From Microcebus murinus (taxonomy: Eukaryota; Chordata; Mammalia; Primates; Cheirogaleidae), in the NCBI RefSeq assembly GCF_040939455.1, contig NC_134126.1, positions 2,414,375 to 2,478,374 of the forward strand: 64,000 nt of DNA, given 5' to 3'. The notes below the pieces were generated by a model, which worked only from the letters and a program-made list of their open reading frames with translations, had not been told where the DNA came from and searched no databases. Below, piece after piece: positions 10,123 to 22,048 of the stretch; the first letter of the stretch is position 1, and the number at the start of each line of letters is the position of its first letter. A program made the position numbers and the translations under genes.

Positions 10123-13100
10123 TTAATACCAATTTGCTGGTGAGTATATGTGGTGCTTGTTTTTCCATTCTTGGGAAACTTCACTTAATAGTATGGGTTC
10201 CAGCTCTAACCAGGAAAATATAAGATGTGTTATATCACCATTGTTTCTTAGAGCTGAATAGTACCCCGTAGTGTACATATACCGCATTTTATTAATCTAT
10301 TCTTGGATTGATGGGCACTAGGGCTGTTTCTATAGCCTTGCAATTATGAATTGTGCTGTTATAAACATTCCAGTGCAGGTGTATTTTATGTAGAGTGTCA
10401 TTGGATCTTTTGGGTAGATGCCCAGCAATGGGATTGCTGGATCAAATAGTAGATTCACTTGCATCGCTTTAAGGTATCTCCATATTGCTTTCCACAGAGG
10501 TGGAACTAGGTTGCAGTCCCACCAGCAGTGTAGGAGCATTCCTCTCTCTCCACATCCATGACAGCATTTATTGTTTGGAGACTTTTTGATAAAGGCCATT
10601 CTCACTGGGGTTAAGTGATATCTCACTGTGGTTTTGATTTGCATTTCCCTGATGATTAGAGATGTTGAGCATTCTTTTATATGTTTGTTGGCCATTCTTC
10701 TGTCTTCTTTAGAAAAGTTTCTCTTCCAGTCCTTTGCCCACTTTTTAATAGGGTTATTTGATTTTTTCTTGCTGATTTTCGTGAGTTCTAAGTATATTCT
10801 AGTTATCAGTCCCTTATCGGATGCATAGGATGCAAAAATTTTCTCCCATGCTGTAGGTTGTCTGTTTACTTTCATGACTATTTCTTTGGCTGTGCAGAAG
10901 CTTTGTAGTTTAATCATATCCCATTTATTTATTTTTGTTGGTGTTATGATTGCCTTTGGGGACTTCTTCATAAACTCTTTGCCTAGGCCGATGTCTAGGA
11001 GAGTGTTTCCAACCTTTTCCTCTAGAATTCTAATAGTTTCATACCTTAGGTTTAAGTCTATTATCCAGCGTGAGTTGATTTTTGTGAGAGGTGAAAGGTG
11101 TGGGTCCTGTTTTAGCCTTCTACAGGTGGTTATCCAGTTTTTCCAGCACCATTTATTGTAAAGGGATTCTTTTCCCCAGCGTATGTTTTTGTCTGCGTTT
11201 TCAAAGATTAGATGGCAATATGAGGATGGTTTTATATCAGGATTCTCACATCTGTTCCACTGGTCCATATTCCTATTTTTGTGCCAATGCCATATTAATT
11301 TAATTACTACAGCTTTGTAGTATAGTTTGATATCTGGCATATTAATGCCTCCAATTTTTTTTTTGTTGCCTAGAATTGCTTTTGATATTCTATGTTTTAT
11401 TTGGTTCCATACGAAGTGTAAATTATTTTTTCTATATCTGTGAAGAATGCTGATGGGATCTTAATAGGTATTGCATTGAATCTGTAGATCAGTTTGGGTA
11501 GAATAGATATTTTAATGATGTTGAGTCTGCCGATCCACGAGCATGGTATGGATTTCCATCTGTTTACATCCTCTGCTATTTCCTTCTTCATTGTTTCGTA
11601 GTTCTCCCTGTTGAGGTCTTTTACCTCCTTGGTTAAGTATATTCCTAGGTACTTTAATTTCTTTGTTGCTATTGTGAAGGGAACTGAGTCTTTGATTTGG
11701 TTCTCAATTAGAATGTTGTTGGCGTATATGAATGCCTCTGATTTCTGTGTATTGATTTTGCATCCTGAGACTTTACTGAATTCATTTATCATTTCCAGGA
11801 GTTTCTTGGTTGAATCTTTGGGGTTTTCTAGATATAATATCATATCATCAGCAAACAGTCAAAGTTTGATATCTTCTGCCCCTATTAGGATACCTTTAAT
11901 TCCACTTTCCTGTCTGATTGCTGTAGCCAGGACTTCCAGCACTGTATTGAACAGAAGTGGAGATAGTGGGCAGCCTTGTCTGGTTCCAGCTCTAAATGGG
12001 AATGATTTCAATTTTTCCCCATTCAGTATGATGTTGGCTATGGGTCTGTCATATATGGCTTGTATCATTTTTAGGTATGAACCTTCTATGCCTATTTTCT
12101 TAAGTGTTCGTATCATGAAAGGGTGTTGAATTTTGTCAAAAGCTTTTTCTGCATCTATTGAAAGAATCATATGGTCTTTGTTTTTGCTTCTCTTTATGTG
12201 GTGAATTGCATTTATAGATTTACTATTTTGAACCATCCCTGCATCCCTGGGAGGAAGCCCACTTAGTTGTGATGGATTATTTTTTTGATAAGCGTCTGGA
12301 TTCGGTTAGCTAAGATTTTGTTGAAAATTTTTGCATCTATATTCATTAGGGATATTAGTCTATAGTTTTCTTTTTTTGTTGCATCCTTTCCTGGTTTTGG
12401 TATCAGAGTAAATTCACTTCATAAAAGGTGTCGGGGAGGTTTCGGTTCTTCCAGATGTTGTGGAATAGTTTCTGCAAGATAGTTACTAGTTCTTCTTTGT
12501 AAGTGTGGTAAAATTCGGGTGTGAATCCATCTGGACCTGGACTTTTCTTTTTAGGGAGGTTTTTAATGGCTGTTTCTATTTCAGCTGTTGAGATTGGTCT
12601 GTTCAGGGAATCTATTTCTTCCTGGTTGAGCCTAGGGAGGCTGTGTGTTTCCATAAATTTGTCCATTTCCTCCACATTTTCTAGTTTGTGTGCCTAAAGA
12701 TTTTTGTAGTATTGCTAAATTATATCTTGTATCTCTTTGGGATCAGTTGTGACATCCTTTTTTGTTCCTGATGGAGCTTATTAGAGATTTCTCTTTTCTG
12801 CTTTTTGTTGGCTTAGCCAATGGTGTGTCAATTTTGTTATTTTCTCAAAGAACCAACTTTTTGTTTTATTAATCTCCTGAATAGCTTTCCTGTTTTCAGT
12901 TTCGTTTAGTTCTGATTTGATCTTGTTTATTTCACTTCTTCTGCTGGGTTTGCGGTTGGTCTGTTTTTTTTTTTTTCCAGCTCTTTGAGTCGTTTCATTA
13001 GATTGTCTATTTGTGATCTTTTTGTCTTTTGGTTATAGGCATTTATGGAGATAAACTTTCCTCTCAGAACTGCTTTAGCTGTGTCCGAGAGGAGTTGATA

Positions 13101-13994
13101 TCTTGTTTCTCCATTGTTGTTTTCTTCATAGAATTTCTTTATTTCCATCTTGATTTCTTCATTTATGAAGTAATCATATAGTAGGAGGTTGTTTAATTTC
13201 CATGTTTTTGTGTAGAAATGTGAGTTTCTTTTAGGGTTGATGTCTAGTTTTATTCCACTGTGATCTTATAAGGAAAATGGTATGATTTCTATTTTTTTAA
13301 ATTTCTTGAGATTTCCTTTTTGTCCTAGGATATGGTCAATCTTAGAGAATGTCCCAGGAGCTGATGAGAAGAACGTATATTCAGTGGATTTTGTGCGGAA
13401 TGTCCTGTAGATGTCAGTCAGACCCAATTGTTCCAGGGTTTTTTTTAAGTTCATTATATCTTTATTAATTTTTTGTTTGGAGGATCTGTCTCGTGCCGTC
13501 AGTGGGGTGTTGAAATCTCCGGTGATTATGGAGTTGCTATTAATCTATTTGCTTAGATCCAGTAATGTTTGCTTTATGAAACTGGGTGCACCTATGTGGG
13601 GTGCATATATATTTAAAATTGTTATCTCTTCCTGTTGAACTGTGCCCTTCACCATTATTTAATGACCCTCTTTGTCTTTCACTACTTTTGTTGGTTTAAA
13701 AACTGAATCGTCTGAAATTAGAACTGCCACGCCAGCCTTCTTTTGGCTTACACTTGCCTGGAATGCTGATCTCCACCCTTTTACTTGTAGTCTATATTCA
13801 CCCTTGCAAGTTAGATGAGTTTCCTGAAGACAGCATATACTTGGCTTGTTTTTTCTTATCCATTCAGCCAACCTATGTCTCTTGAGTGGAGAGTTTAAGC
13901 CATTCACATTTATTGAGAGAACTGATAGGTAAGGTAGATTACTGCTCATTCTGTTGCGTTTGATGTTGTTGCTTTGACTTTTGTCTTGAGCCAT
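10123..13994 (-). pseudogene. L1 ORF2 (endonuclease/reverse transcriptase), broken
   Basis: ORF2p of L1 normally nicks target DNA and reverse-transcribes L1 RNA at the nick. Reading from 13994, the first piece (to 13659) holds the endonuclease opening with SINVNGLNSPLKRHRLAEWI and the CLQETHL active-site glutamate, then a stop. Later pieces are 13454-13266, 13148-12927, 12675-12403 (linker and RT start with [14 protein letters not shown]), 12236-11859 (RT motifs [13 protein letters not shown] and [12 protein letters not shown]) and 11843-11397. A stop lies just before the FADD catalytic motif near 11855. The largest open part, 11340-10330 (336 codons), carries the C-terminal Cys/His region ([14 protein letters not shown]). 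The total of about 1,290 codons fits an intact ORF2 plus a short N-terminal extension. At least six breaks make it non-functional. Confidence 0.93.
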
Positions 13995-14033
13995 TGTATT
14001 ATCTGGCCTTTAGTCTTTGGGTTTTGGTTGTTT

Positions 14034-15037
14034 TTATATTCGTGAGTTTTTATTATGGTGTTCTGTGCATAACGTTGTTTTGAGTACTTCTTGTAGGGCT
14101 GGTCTTGTCTTGGTGAATTCTCTGAGACTTTGCTTGTCTGAGAATGTCTTTATTTCTCCTTCATATATGAAGCTTAGTTTTGCAGGAAATAAGATTCCAG
14201 GCTGGGCATTGTTTTGTTTCAGAAGAATGAGAATGGGGCCCCAGTCTCTCCTTGCTTGTAAAGTTTCATTAGAGAAGTCTGGTGTTATTCGAATTGGATT
14301 TCCCTTTTATGTCACTTGGTTCTTTTGTCTTACAGCTCTTAGAAGGGCCTCTTTAGTTGATATTATGGTCAGTCTGATGACTGCATGTCCTGATGTCTTC
14401 CTGTTTGCATTGAATCTCCCAGGGGTCCTATGAGCTTCTTGAACTTGTATATCGAGATTTTGAGCAAGGCCTGTGAAATTTTCCTCTATTATATCTTCAA
14501 ACAGCTTTTCCAACCCGTGAGTGTTGTCTCTTCCCCTTCTGGTAACCCTATGACCCTCACATTAGATTTCTTCACATAATCCCACATCTCTTGTAGGCTT
14601 TGCTCTTTTCTCTTGTTTCTCTGCTCTATCTCTGTGATGGTTTTATTTAGTTGGAGGGTGTTATCTTCAAGCTCTGAGCTTCTTTTTTCTGTTTGATCTA
14701 CCCTGTTCTTGAGACTTTCCACTGTATTTTGTAGTTTCCTGAATTGATTCTTCATTTCCAGGAGTTCAGTTAAACTTTTCTTCATTGTGTCTATTTCTTT
14801 AGTGAAATTTTGTTCTAGGTCCTGGAGGCTTTTTGTGGTATCTTTGTGTTGGTTATTGAGTTGTTGGTGCAGGTCGGTGTGTGTTCTTATGATCCACATA
14901 CGAAATTCCTCTTCTCTCATTTTGGTTGCCTGATTTGGGTTGGTGTCCGTTTCTAGTGGGCTGGTGCTACTCTTTGGGGGTGTGTTTTCCATTTGGTTCT
15001 TCATATTTCCTGAGTTCCTTCACTGATTTCTTCCCAT
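14034..15037 (-). pseudogene. L1 ORF1 (RNA-binding protein), broken
   Basis: Aligns with the intact ORF1 at 62352-63344. The first ATG (15037) is followed by a stop at codon 6, where the intact copy has a CGA arginine codon, consistent with a CpG-to-TpG change. A second ATG (15004, equivalent to codon 12) opens 171 codons covering the coiled coil. A frameshift near 14500-14513, just after the 'VRVIGLPEGEE' start of the RNA-recognition domain, moves the frame to 14513-14307, and further breaks follow. It is non-functional as a full protein. A coiled-coil fragment could in principle still be made, but nothing shows that it is. Confidence 0.92.
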
Positions 15038-16482
15038 GTCGATCAATTGTTGTTTCTTTCCTTTAGGTTTTTGTTTGGGTATTCACACGCCTTGTTTAGT
15101 TTCTCAGCCATTAGGTGGTGTCTGTGGGTGAGATTTGACCACTCCCTGTATAATGATTCAGTGGGTGCCATGAAAAGGTTGTGCAGGATGCTGTCCCTGT
15201 CAGTAGGTGGCGCTTTCTTGGAGGAACAGGCTATGCTGTTGTTTTTGTATCCTATTATCCGCTTTTTTTCTGGGCAGAGCTGGGTTGGATAAGCCTGCCC
15301 TCAGGCACCACCAATGCCGTTAGCAGGGGTCAAAGTTCTGTTCTCTGCTTCTAGGAAAAGCTGTCAGGGTGGGGCTGGAATGGCCCCACTCAGCCATAAA
15401 GTCTGCTTGTGGGGGTGGGGCTTTCTGAGAACTGCAGTCTTGAGCGGGCCATTGGTCTTTCCACCCTCCCCAACTCCGCAGTTACTACTGGGCCTCTGCT
15501 GGCAGGCCAGACCACATGCCACCAGGCCTCCTCGGATTGTGATGCTGGCGGGGAGGTTCCCTGCACAGAAACGCCACCTGGGCTGGGCGTATGGCCTCCT
15601 TTTGGGAGGAGGGTTGCCCTCTGGGACACTGATCTGCCCCTGTAGGCACACTCACCTCAGTAGGCTGTTCACATATATCCCTTCTGTGCTCTGGGCAATG
15701 CTAGACCTAGGTGCACAGTATCTCATCTGCAGGTCCGACCTCTGGGTCCCAGAGTTCACACTGTATCCCCACCAGGGAGAGGAGTTCGGTCCCAATTCAC
15801 CCACAGGGAGCCCAAGCTGGGTCTATGTCTGTCAGCCTCTGAGTGGGCACCGTTCTCCTGGGAACACCATGCCAGCAGCACCTGGGAGGGCTGGCGGGTA
15901 GGGAGCTCACAGTCTGAGTTCCCCTTAGTCAGCTGTAGGGTCCCAAAAGGGAAGGTCCCGTTCCCTGGAAGTGCCTCCGGCTGGTGGCTATATTTTCTCT
16001 CTAGGCAGCCATGGGTAGGGTCGGCGGTGGGGAGGAGGAGGTAATATTGTGCCTGCTTCGTGGCTCGGGTTTGTTCACAAGGAAGTGCCGGGAGGGATTT
16101 TGGAGCCTGGTGCCATGTCCGCTACAGGCTCACTGCTAGGTGGGGGTGGCTGTCTCTGGGCTGGTGTCCGAAGATCTCTCCACCCGTTGGGGAGCCCACC
16201 AGCAGTCCCAAATGCAGGGGAGGGGAAAGGTGACTTATCCACCTACCCTTGCCGCTGGCCTCCGGGCTGCTCCGTTGGTCTCAGCTTCCAGTTCTCCTCC
16301 ACAGCCTCCTCCCGTGGAGTCTCCCAGGGTCTCAGGTACCCCTCCTTCCAGCCCTCGTCCGCTGTATGCTCGTCTTCTTGCTTCTTTTTTCTAATTTCTG
16401 CTAGAATCTGTCTTTTCTGCAGAGACACTCTGTCTGGCAGTGTTTCTAGTCCGCCATGTTGATACTCCCCTCTCTCATATTC
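15038..16482 (-). promoter_or_regulatory. L1 5' UTR / internal promoter, decayed copy
   Basis: A GC-rich region corresponding to the 5' UTR of the L1 at 60984 and collinear with it. The YY1-like site near the element's 5' end is altered (minus strand 'caacatggcgg' around 16451-16461, against 'caagatggcgg' in the young copy). Many CpGs have decayed to TpG/CpA. The plus-strand frame 15314-15901 belongs to the antisense ORF described separately. Confidence 0.8.
15380..15901 (+). other. Antisense ORF in L1 5' UTR (decayed-copy version)
   Basis: This frame runs antisense to the L1. It can also be opened upstream at 15314, but that extension is out of frame in the other copy because of a 13-bp length difference. 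From the ATG at 15380 it aligns without gaps to the antisense frame starting at 62034 in the young L1 over about 136 codons, about 76% identical by hand count. Shared blocks include FPPSPTPQLLLGLC and CRSDLWVPEF. A 1-nt indel after HQGEEF then throws this copy into another frame, and it stops at 15901. Nucleotide identity over a sampled 213-bp part is about 87%, so the protein similarity is what neutral drift would give. Function is unproven. Confidence 0.5.
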
Positions 16483-16496
16483 ACAGACATATTTTT
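16483..16496. repeat. Target-site duplication, 5' side of full-length L1
   Basis: Second copy of 'acagacatattttt', matching 9893-9906. Confidence 0.85.
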
Positions 16497-16739
16497 AATC
16501 AGATTTTTTTCCATTTACACTTTAAGGAGTATTTTTAGAGCATATTTAATTTTTTAAAAAAGAAAAGCTCTAGAGAGAATTAATGAATGATTAAATGAAT
16601 AGAGGGTATGATGACATTGCTGTTTATATAATTAATAAAAAGAAGTAATGAATCACGTACAAGTACAACTTATTGCTTAAATGTGAGAAGTGTGGTCAGC
16701 TTCATGACTCTCCAGGTCCTAGAAATATTGTATTTCTTT

Positions 16740-17204
16740 GTTTTTTAAATTATTATTATTATTTTTATTTTAACGTATTATGGAGTTACAAGTGTTAAGG
16801 TTACATATATTAGCCATGCTCCCTCTCCCCCCTTGAGTTAGAGCTTTAAGCATGTCCATCCCCCAAATGTTGCACATCTCACTCATTATGTTTGTATATA
16901 CCCGTCCTCTCCTCCCTTCTCCCACCAGCCAACACCTGATAAATTTTGCTCCTATATGTCCACTTAGGTGTTGATCCGTTAATACCAATTTGCTGGTGAG
17001 TACATGTGGTGTTGTTTTTCCATTCTTTGGATACTTCACTTAGTAGAATGAGTTCCAGCTCTATCCAGGAAAATACAAGAGGTGCTAGATCACCATTGTT
17101 TCTTAAAGCTGAATAGTACTCAATGGTATACATATACCACATTTTATTAATCCACTCATGAACTCATGGGTACTTGGGTTGTTTCCACAGCTTTGCAATT
17201 GTGA
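16740..17204 (-). mobile_element. L1 3' end, antisense, 465 bp
   Basis: A T-rich tail, then the antisense type B 3' UTR and last ORF2 codons (shadow frames 16770-17142), truncated in the C-terminal domain near 17204. 'atttcttt' at 16732-16739 and 17205-17212, with similar sequence after each, is the likely target-site duplication. Confidence 0.88.
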
Positions 17205-17212
17205 ATTTCTTT

Positions 17213-19994
17213 ATTTTCCAAATCAAATTCAATCTGTCTCCAAGGCTCCAGACCCCATGGTCAATGAAAAATCCAATTAGTAGTTTAGGTTATTTCCTCC
17301 CATATTCTCCTCCTTTCTCTTCACTTCTAAGAAGGGAAAGATATAAATTCCTTTTTATTTCATGTAACATTTTAATAGTTTTTATTTCCTTAAGTAGTCT
17401 CTTGTTGATTAACTCCCCTCCTATCTGTTTTTCCTAGCAGTTTATCACACTGTTCCTTCTAACAATCATAGTGCTTTTCTTAAGAGGAATTCTGATGAAT
17501 AAAATTTACTGTACCTCTTTACACAACTGGAAATAATTTCCCCTACAATTAGATAAATTACATCACCCCACAAAAAAGTAATTCAGCCTTACTTGATATT
17601 TTTTATTATGATGAAAAACTTTAAAATATGTCTATAATTTCTAAGATTGTCTTAACATTTTGTTTATACATACCTTGTGTTTTGCATCGAATATTTTCAG
17701 ATTATTTCTACAAATAAAAGCAACTTTGTAAGAATAAATTGACCTTAAGAATTGAATAAAGAGGGGTAGTTTTATAATTATATCATTAACTCATAACTTG
17801 AAACACTGCATACATGATTTGACAATTAACCACATAATAACCTGTCTTTGACATAATAAGAGATTTAAAGCTGTTATTGCTAGATAAATTGAGAAGTTTT
17901 CTTAAAAAGACATAATTAAAGGTACATATAATATCTCCTAAGAATTAAAACTGTCTGATGATCTAGGGAATGTTTGATTCCACTTGAAGTCTATGGTAGG
18001 TCTAGTTGTTGGTAATACTGTAGAATTAATCTAAACTTTCTATCTTGACTGATTTTATTTTGGATAGATTAGGAGAATATTTACTGACGAGGCATCATAT
18101 AAGAAAAAACAGTGTTTTCCTGGCTATGGAGTATAGTTTAATATTTCTCTCTGGGTTCACTCTATTGATGAATATGGGAATGGTGGGATAAATATGATTA
18201 TATTCAGAGCATTATATGTAATGTAATGTAAAAGTCTATTTTACATATTTTGTTATTTACAGAGTGTTATAGACTGTTTTTGGTTTGAATTTGTTCAATT
18301 TCTCTTATGCTTATAGTTAGAATGTTAATTTTATTTGTACTTCCTACTCTATTAGTTGAGATCAAATTTGTGTATGTTTGGCAAAATCAGTTTGTTTAAT
18401 TAGTGGATAATTTATTTGATTAACTTTCATTTATCCATTGCCAACCTCATTTCAGAAATATTATTACTCTTCCCATCATTTACAATGGATTTATTTTGGT
18501 TTTGTATAAGTTTCTCCCTTAACATTATGAATCTTCATCTTTTTTTACAGTGACAGAAGTTGAAAATTACTATGCCTAAAATTATATACAAAATGAAAAT
18601 ATACACATATAGAAGGTATATAAAAATATAAATAATACCAACATAGAAAATATGTTGTCTAGAATGATGCACATAGTCAAGGTTATCTGCTAATTAAGAT
18701 GTGAAGCATGAGGTTTGTCTTTGGCGTTTTTACTCACCTTGTGAGTTTTCTTCTTCACTGTATTATGTAAGGCTCTTATTTCCTCAATCAGAAGTTTTTT
18801 CTTCCTTCTCTCTGTCTCTCTTTCTTTTCTGTAACTCCCTTCTTTCTTCCTATTGTTCTTTCTTTCTGTCCTTCTATCTTTACTTCTAGCCTATGAGGAT
18901 TTAGAAAGGTTTGAAGGTGGCAGCTAATGGGAAGATAATATTATTGATACTAAAATCTCTCTTTTTAGAAAAGAGATTAATTAATTAAAAATCTATGGTG
19001 AGTAAGTCTATTTGGGGGATTATATGTGAAAGCAAACCTATAAGAAGTCTTGGAGATTTTTTTAATGCTTATTAACTATTACAGCTGATTTGTGTACTAA
19101 ATAATGAGATAATTAATGACATGTTATGGCTCATGATTCAAAATAGAAGGAAATATACTATTTTCCATTTATCATAGTTCTATTTTCATTAATTTTCAGG
19201 ACAGTTATCTCATACAGTTTCAGTGTGATTCAACTAATCTACTTTTAGTTTTGCTTTTCTAAAGTCTTTTAACATTTTGATGTTAAATTTTTTAAAACTT
19301 TTACTTCAGAATGATTCAGAATAACTAGTAAACAATAGGTCCTTAATTAGAAATCTCATTTATGGGAAGATATACATAGGCAAATCCATGTATACCATAT
19401 TTTTTTATAAGGGAAATGTGTGATTGAGGAAGGATTTCTCTTTTATGTATTAACAGATTCTCATTGTTCTAAAGTGATGTGTTCTTAGTCTATTTCCTTT
19501 AATCAACACAGCACTGTCAGGATCTTTCCTCCAGAGCCTTTTATGGATATACCTGGTAAACTAATCCAGACTCATTGAACATTGTTTTAATGCATAGTAA
19601 TGATCATCCAGAGGCCATGGCTTTTCTTAGAAAGTGGGGTGAAATTTGCATGGATTTCAGGTTTGATTAGTAGAAGAAATCCTGCAATAAACATTTTTGG
19701 GAGAAATACTTTGAGTATGATCTTTGCTTACTTTCAAATCTAACTAATTGTACTCTATTTCTTCACTAGGAATATATACTCAGCTACTCTTCCTAAAGCT
19801 ATAGTTATATATAGCTGATGCCAAATTGAATATTATTGATATTGTAATGTACCTGATAATGTACCACTTAGCACCATTTTTTAAAATATCATGCATAAAT
19901 ATCATTAAAATTTGTCTAATCTCCTACATGCTGCTATGAAAATTTATATTCTGAGTATAAATTAAAAAAAGACAGAAATCATTATAATAAAAAA
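17213..19994. other. AT-rich sequence, no recognised genes
   Basis: About 2.8 kb with no convincing reading frame and no family I can name. A pyrimidine-rich stretch (TTTC/TCTC type) lies at 18785-18888. The 18701-18889 frame over it is low-complexity and not a gene. Confidence 0.5.
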
Positions 19995-20485
19995 AACACA
20001 TGCACTTGTAGGTTTATTGCAGCACTACCCACAATAGCAAAGATACAGAATCAACCTAAGTGTTCATCACCAGCTGATTGGATAAGAAAATGTTTTTTAT
20101 AAATATATACCCCCCCACACGATGTAATACTATTCAACCATAAAAAACAAATGAAATCATGTCTTATGTAGCAACATAGATGGAACTGGAGGCCATTATC
20201 TTAAGTAAAATAACTCAGAAAGAGAAAATCAAAACCATATGTTGTCACTTGTAAGTGGTAACTAAATAATGTATACGCATGGACATAGAGTGTGGAATAA
20301 TGGTCAGTGGAGTCTCAGAAGGGTGGGAGGGTGGAAGAGGGGTGAGGGATGAGAAATTACTTAATGGGTACAACGTACACTATTCTGGTGATGGTTGCAA
20401 TAGAAGCTCGAACTTCACTACTGCATAATATTACATATCTATCTAACAAAACTGCACTTATACCCCTTAAATTTACACAAGAAAC
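19995..20485 (+). mobile_element. Old L1 3' end (L1MA/L1PB-like)
   Basis: Sense text of an older primate or eutherian L1. It shows 'attgcagcactacccacaat' followed by 'agcaacatagatggaactgg', an 'aataactcagaaa' block, a purine-rich 'gggtgggagggtggaagagg' patch, and an end near 'cttataccccttaaattta' with an A-rich tail. The subfamily is by general resemblance only. Confidence 0.75.
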
Positions 20486-20904
20486 AAAACAAAACTAAGA
20501 AAACAAAAAAATTGTAGAGGCAAAGAGAAAATTTGTATTTTGTCATTTGAAAGTTTGTTGGAAATCACTGACAAGAGGTAGATTAATTGGAGAAAAGGCA
20601 TACAAATTTTATTAATATGTATACAGAACTCTTCAGAATGAAGATCCAAATATGTAGTGAAAACTGTCTATTTTTATGTTTAAGTTTAACAAAATATGGA
20701 CAATCATGCAGAAATAATGATTGGACAAAAATGGTATGATTTAATGTTAATAGACTAGGGAAATCCAGTAAGTCCTGTTTGTCTAATTTTTTTTTGTCTA
20801 TGTATTTTTTTTTTTCTGGAGGATATAGGGTGGAATCCTCTCTAGAATTGGGGTCTTATGACCTACAATCAAACAAAGTAGGCTAGATAATTTTTAATGG
20901 CTAG
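20486..20904. other. Unassigned, repeat-like sequence left of Alu
   Basis: Moderately complex sequence (for example 'tggaaatcactgacaagagg') that looks like part of an old interspersed repeat. I cannot name the family. It probably continues beyond the Alu at 21229. Confidence 0.35.
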
Positions 20905-21228
20905 GGTTTTTTTGTTTGTTTGTGTTTGTTTGTTTTTGTCTTAGTTTTTGAGACAGTTCTCTGTCGCCCAGGCTGGAGTTCAATAGTATGATTATAGGTC
21001 ACTGCAGCCTTGAATGACTAGGCTCAAGCAATCCTTTCACCTCAGTGTCTTGAGTAGCTGAAACTACGGATGCGCACCACCACATCAGGCTAGTGTTTTA
21101 AATTATTTGTAGTGATAGGGTCTCACTGTGTTGCCCAGGCTGGTCTCAAACTTGTGGGCTCAAGCAATCCACCTGCATGGGCCACCCAAAGTGCTGAGGT
21201 TACAGGCTTGGACCACCATGCTCAGCCT
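20905..21228 (-). mobile_element. Alu, antisense, AluJ-like
   Basis: A (TTTG)-rich antisense tail, then both monomers in reverse order: 'gagacagttctctgtcgccc' ... 'gggtctcactgtgttgccca' ... 'ccaccatgctcagcc'. Many CpG sites are lost and it lacks the lemur-type middle segment, so it appears to be an older copy. The 21112-21294 frame is the usual antisense-Alu ORF shadow. Confidence 0.9.
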
Positions 21229-22010
21229 TATGACCAGTTGTTACAGAAAAGTGGAAGGAAATTTAAAGTAATAATTTTAGGTTTTTCTGGCTAGCTTTGG
21301 GGAAAAGGGGTTCTAATTTCTATGGCTCACCTTAGGGATGAGGGATGTAGTGTTTATGGCTGGTCTTGCAGAAGAGTGGGACTGAGAGACAGGAGGGCAG
21401 GAGCAGGTCAGAGGAAAACTTTATTTTTGAGGGTGCTTCTTAGGCCTTTATATTGGGGTATTACTTTTTGAGTCTCAAAACAAACAAATAAGCAAAAACT
21501 TCAATTCTGGTAGAGGGATATCAATCCTTAGAAAGCATTTTTTTCCCCATATGGTGAATTGCAGCCTCTGTCTCTTCAGACAATATCCGATTTCTTTCAG
21601 ATTTCAATGGTATATTTTATTTGCCTCAGATATGGAAATAAAACAAATTAAGATGACAGAATTATATCTTCTATTGGTGAAAAATGGCATACCAAATAAA
21701 TTAGGCACACACCCTACATAAAGTATGGACTATGAAAAAAAATATGCCAGGAACAAGTATGTGAGTAAAGTTAATTAAGAGATGCAAAATGTCCTTTATA
21801 AAGTTCATACAAGCTCTCAAAAAAATATATATCCAACATTGGCCAATCAAGATTTATATTGTGGGTGTATTTTAAAACATGAGGGCAACAATATTTTGGA
21901 TTGGCAGAAACATTCAACTATGCATTGTACTAATCATTACATCCTCTAAAAGAGCTAGAGGATAAATGTACTGCAAAGAATGTTTATGTTTAAGTATGAC
22001 TCATAACCTG
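21229..22010. other. Unassigned, repeat-like sequence right of Alu
   Basis: Includes a GC-richer stretch at 21300-21430 ('agagacaggagggcaggagc'). It may be the other half of the element interrupted by the Alu. No family assigned. Confidence 0.35.
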
Positions 22011-22048
22011 ATTTTTTCTTTCTATTTTAGCATATTATGGGAGTACAA
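22011..22048 (-). mobile_element. L1 3'-terminal stub, antisense, about 38 bp
   Basis: A T-rich tail followed by 'tagcatattatgggagtaca', the reverse complement of the last bases of an L1. It joins directly to sense L1 ORF2 text at about 22049. Confidence 0.75.

Larger units (their letters stand above)
9907..16482 (-). mobile_element. Full-length L1 retrotransposon, decayed
   Basis: A complete minus-strand L1 of about 6.58 kb between 14-bp duplications. In element order it has a 5' UTR (16482-15038), ORF1 (15037-14034), a spacer, ORF2 (13994-10123), a 3' UTR (10122-about 9920) and an A-tail seen as poly(T). All ORFs carry frameshifts and stops. The 5' end aligns with the young L1 at 60984, which supports full length. 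Its 3' end ('tacagattttaaggtttcaa') is shared with the 105-bp copy at 34036, which marks them as one subfamily. Confidence 0.95.

Noticed and set aside
10330..11340. 336-codon open frame on the minus strand as a host gene
   Set aside because: It is the C-terminal part of L1 ORF2 (Cys/His motif, collinear with the other copies) inside a complete L1 with broken upstream frames.
14017..14433. Plus-strand frame of 138 codons
   Set aside because: Antisense shadow of the decayed L1 ORF1. The same shadow occurs opposite ORF1 at 62966-63313.
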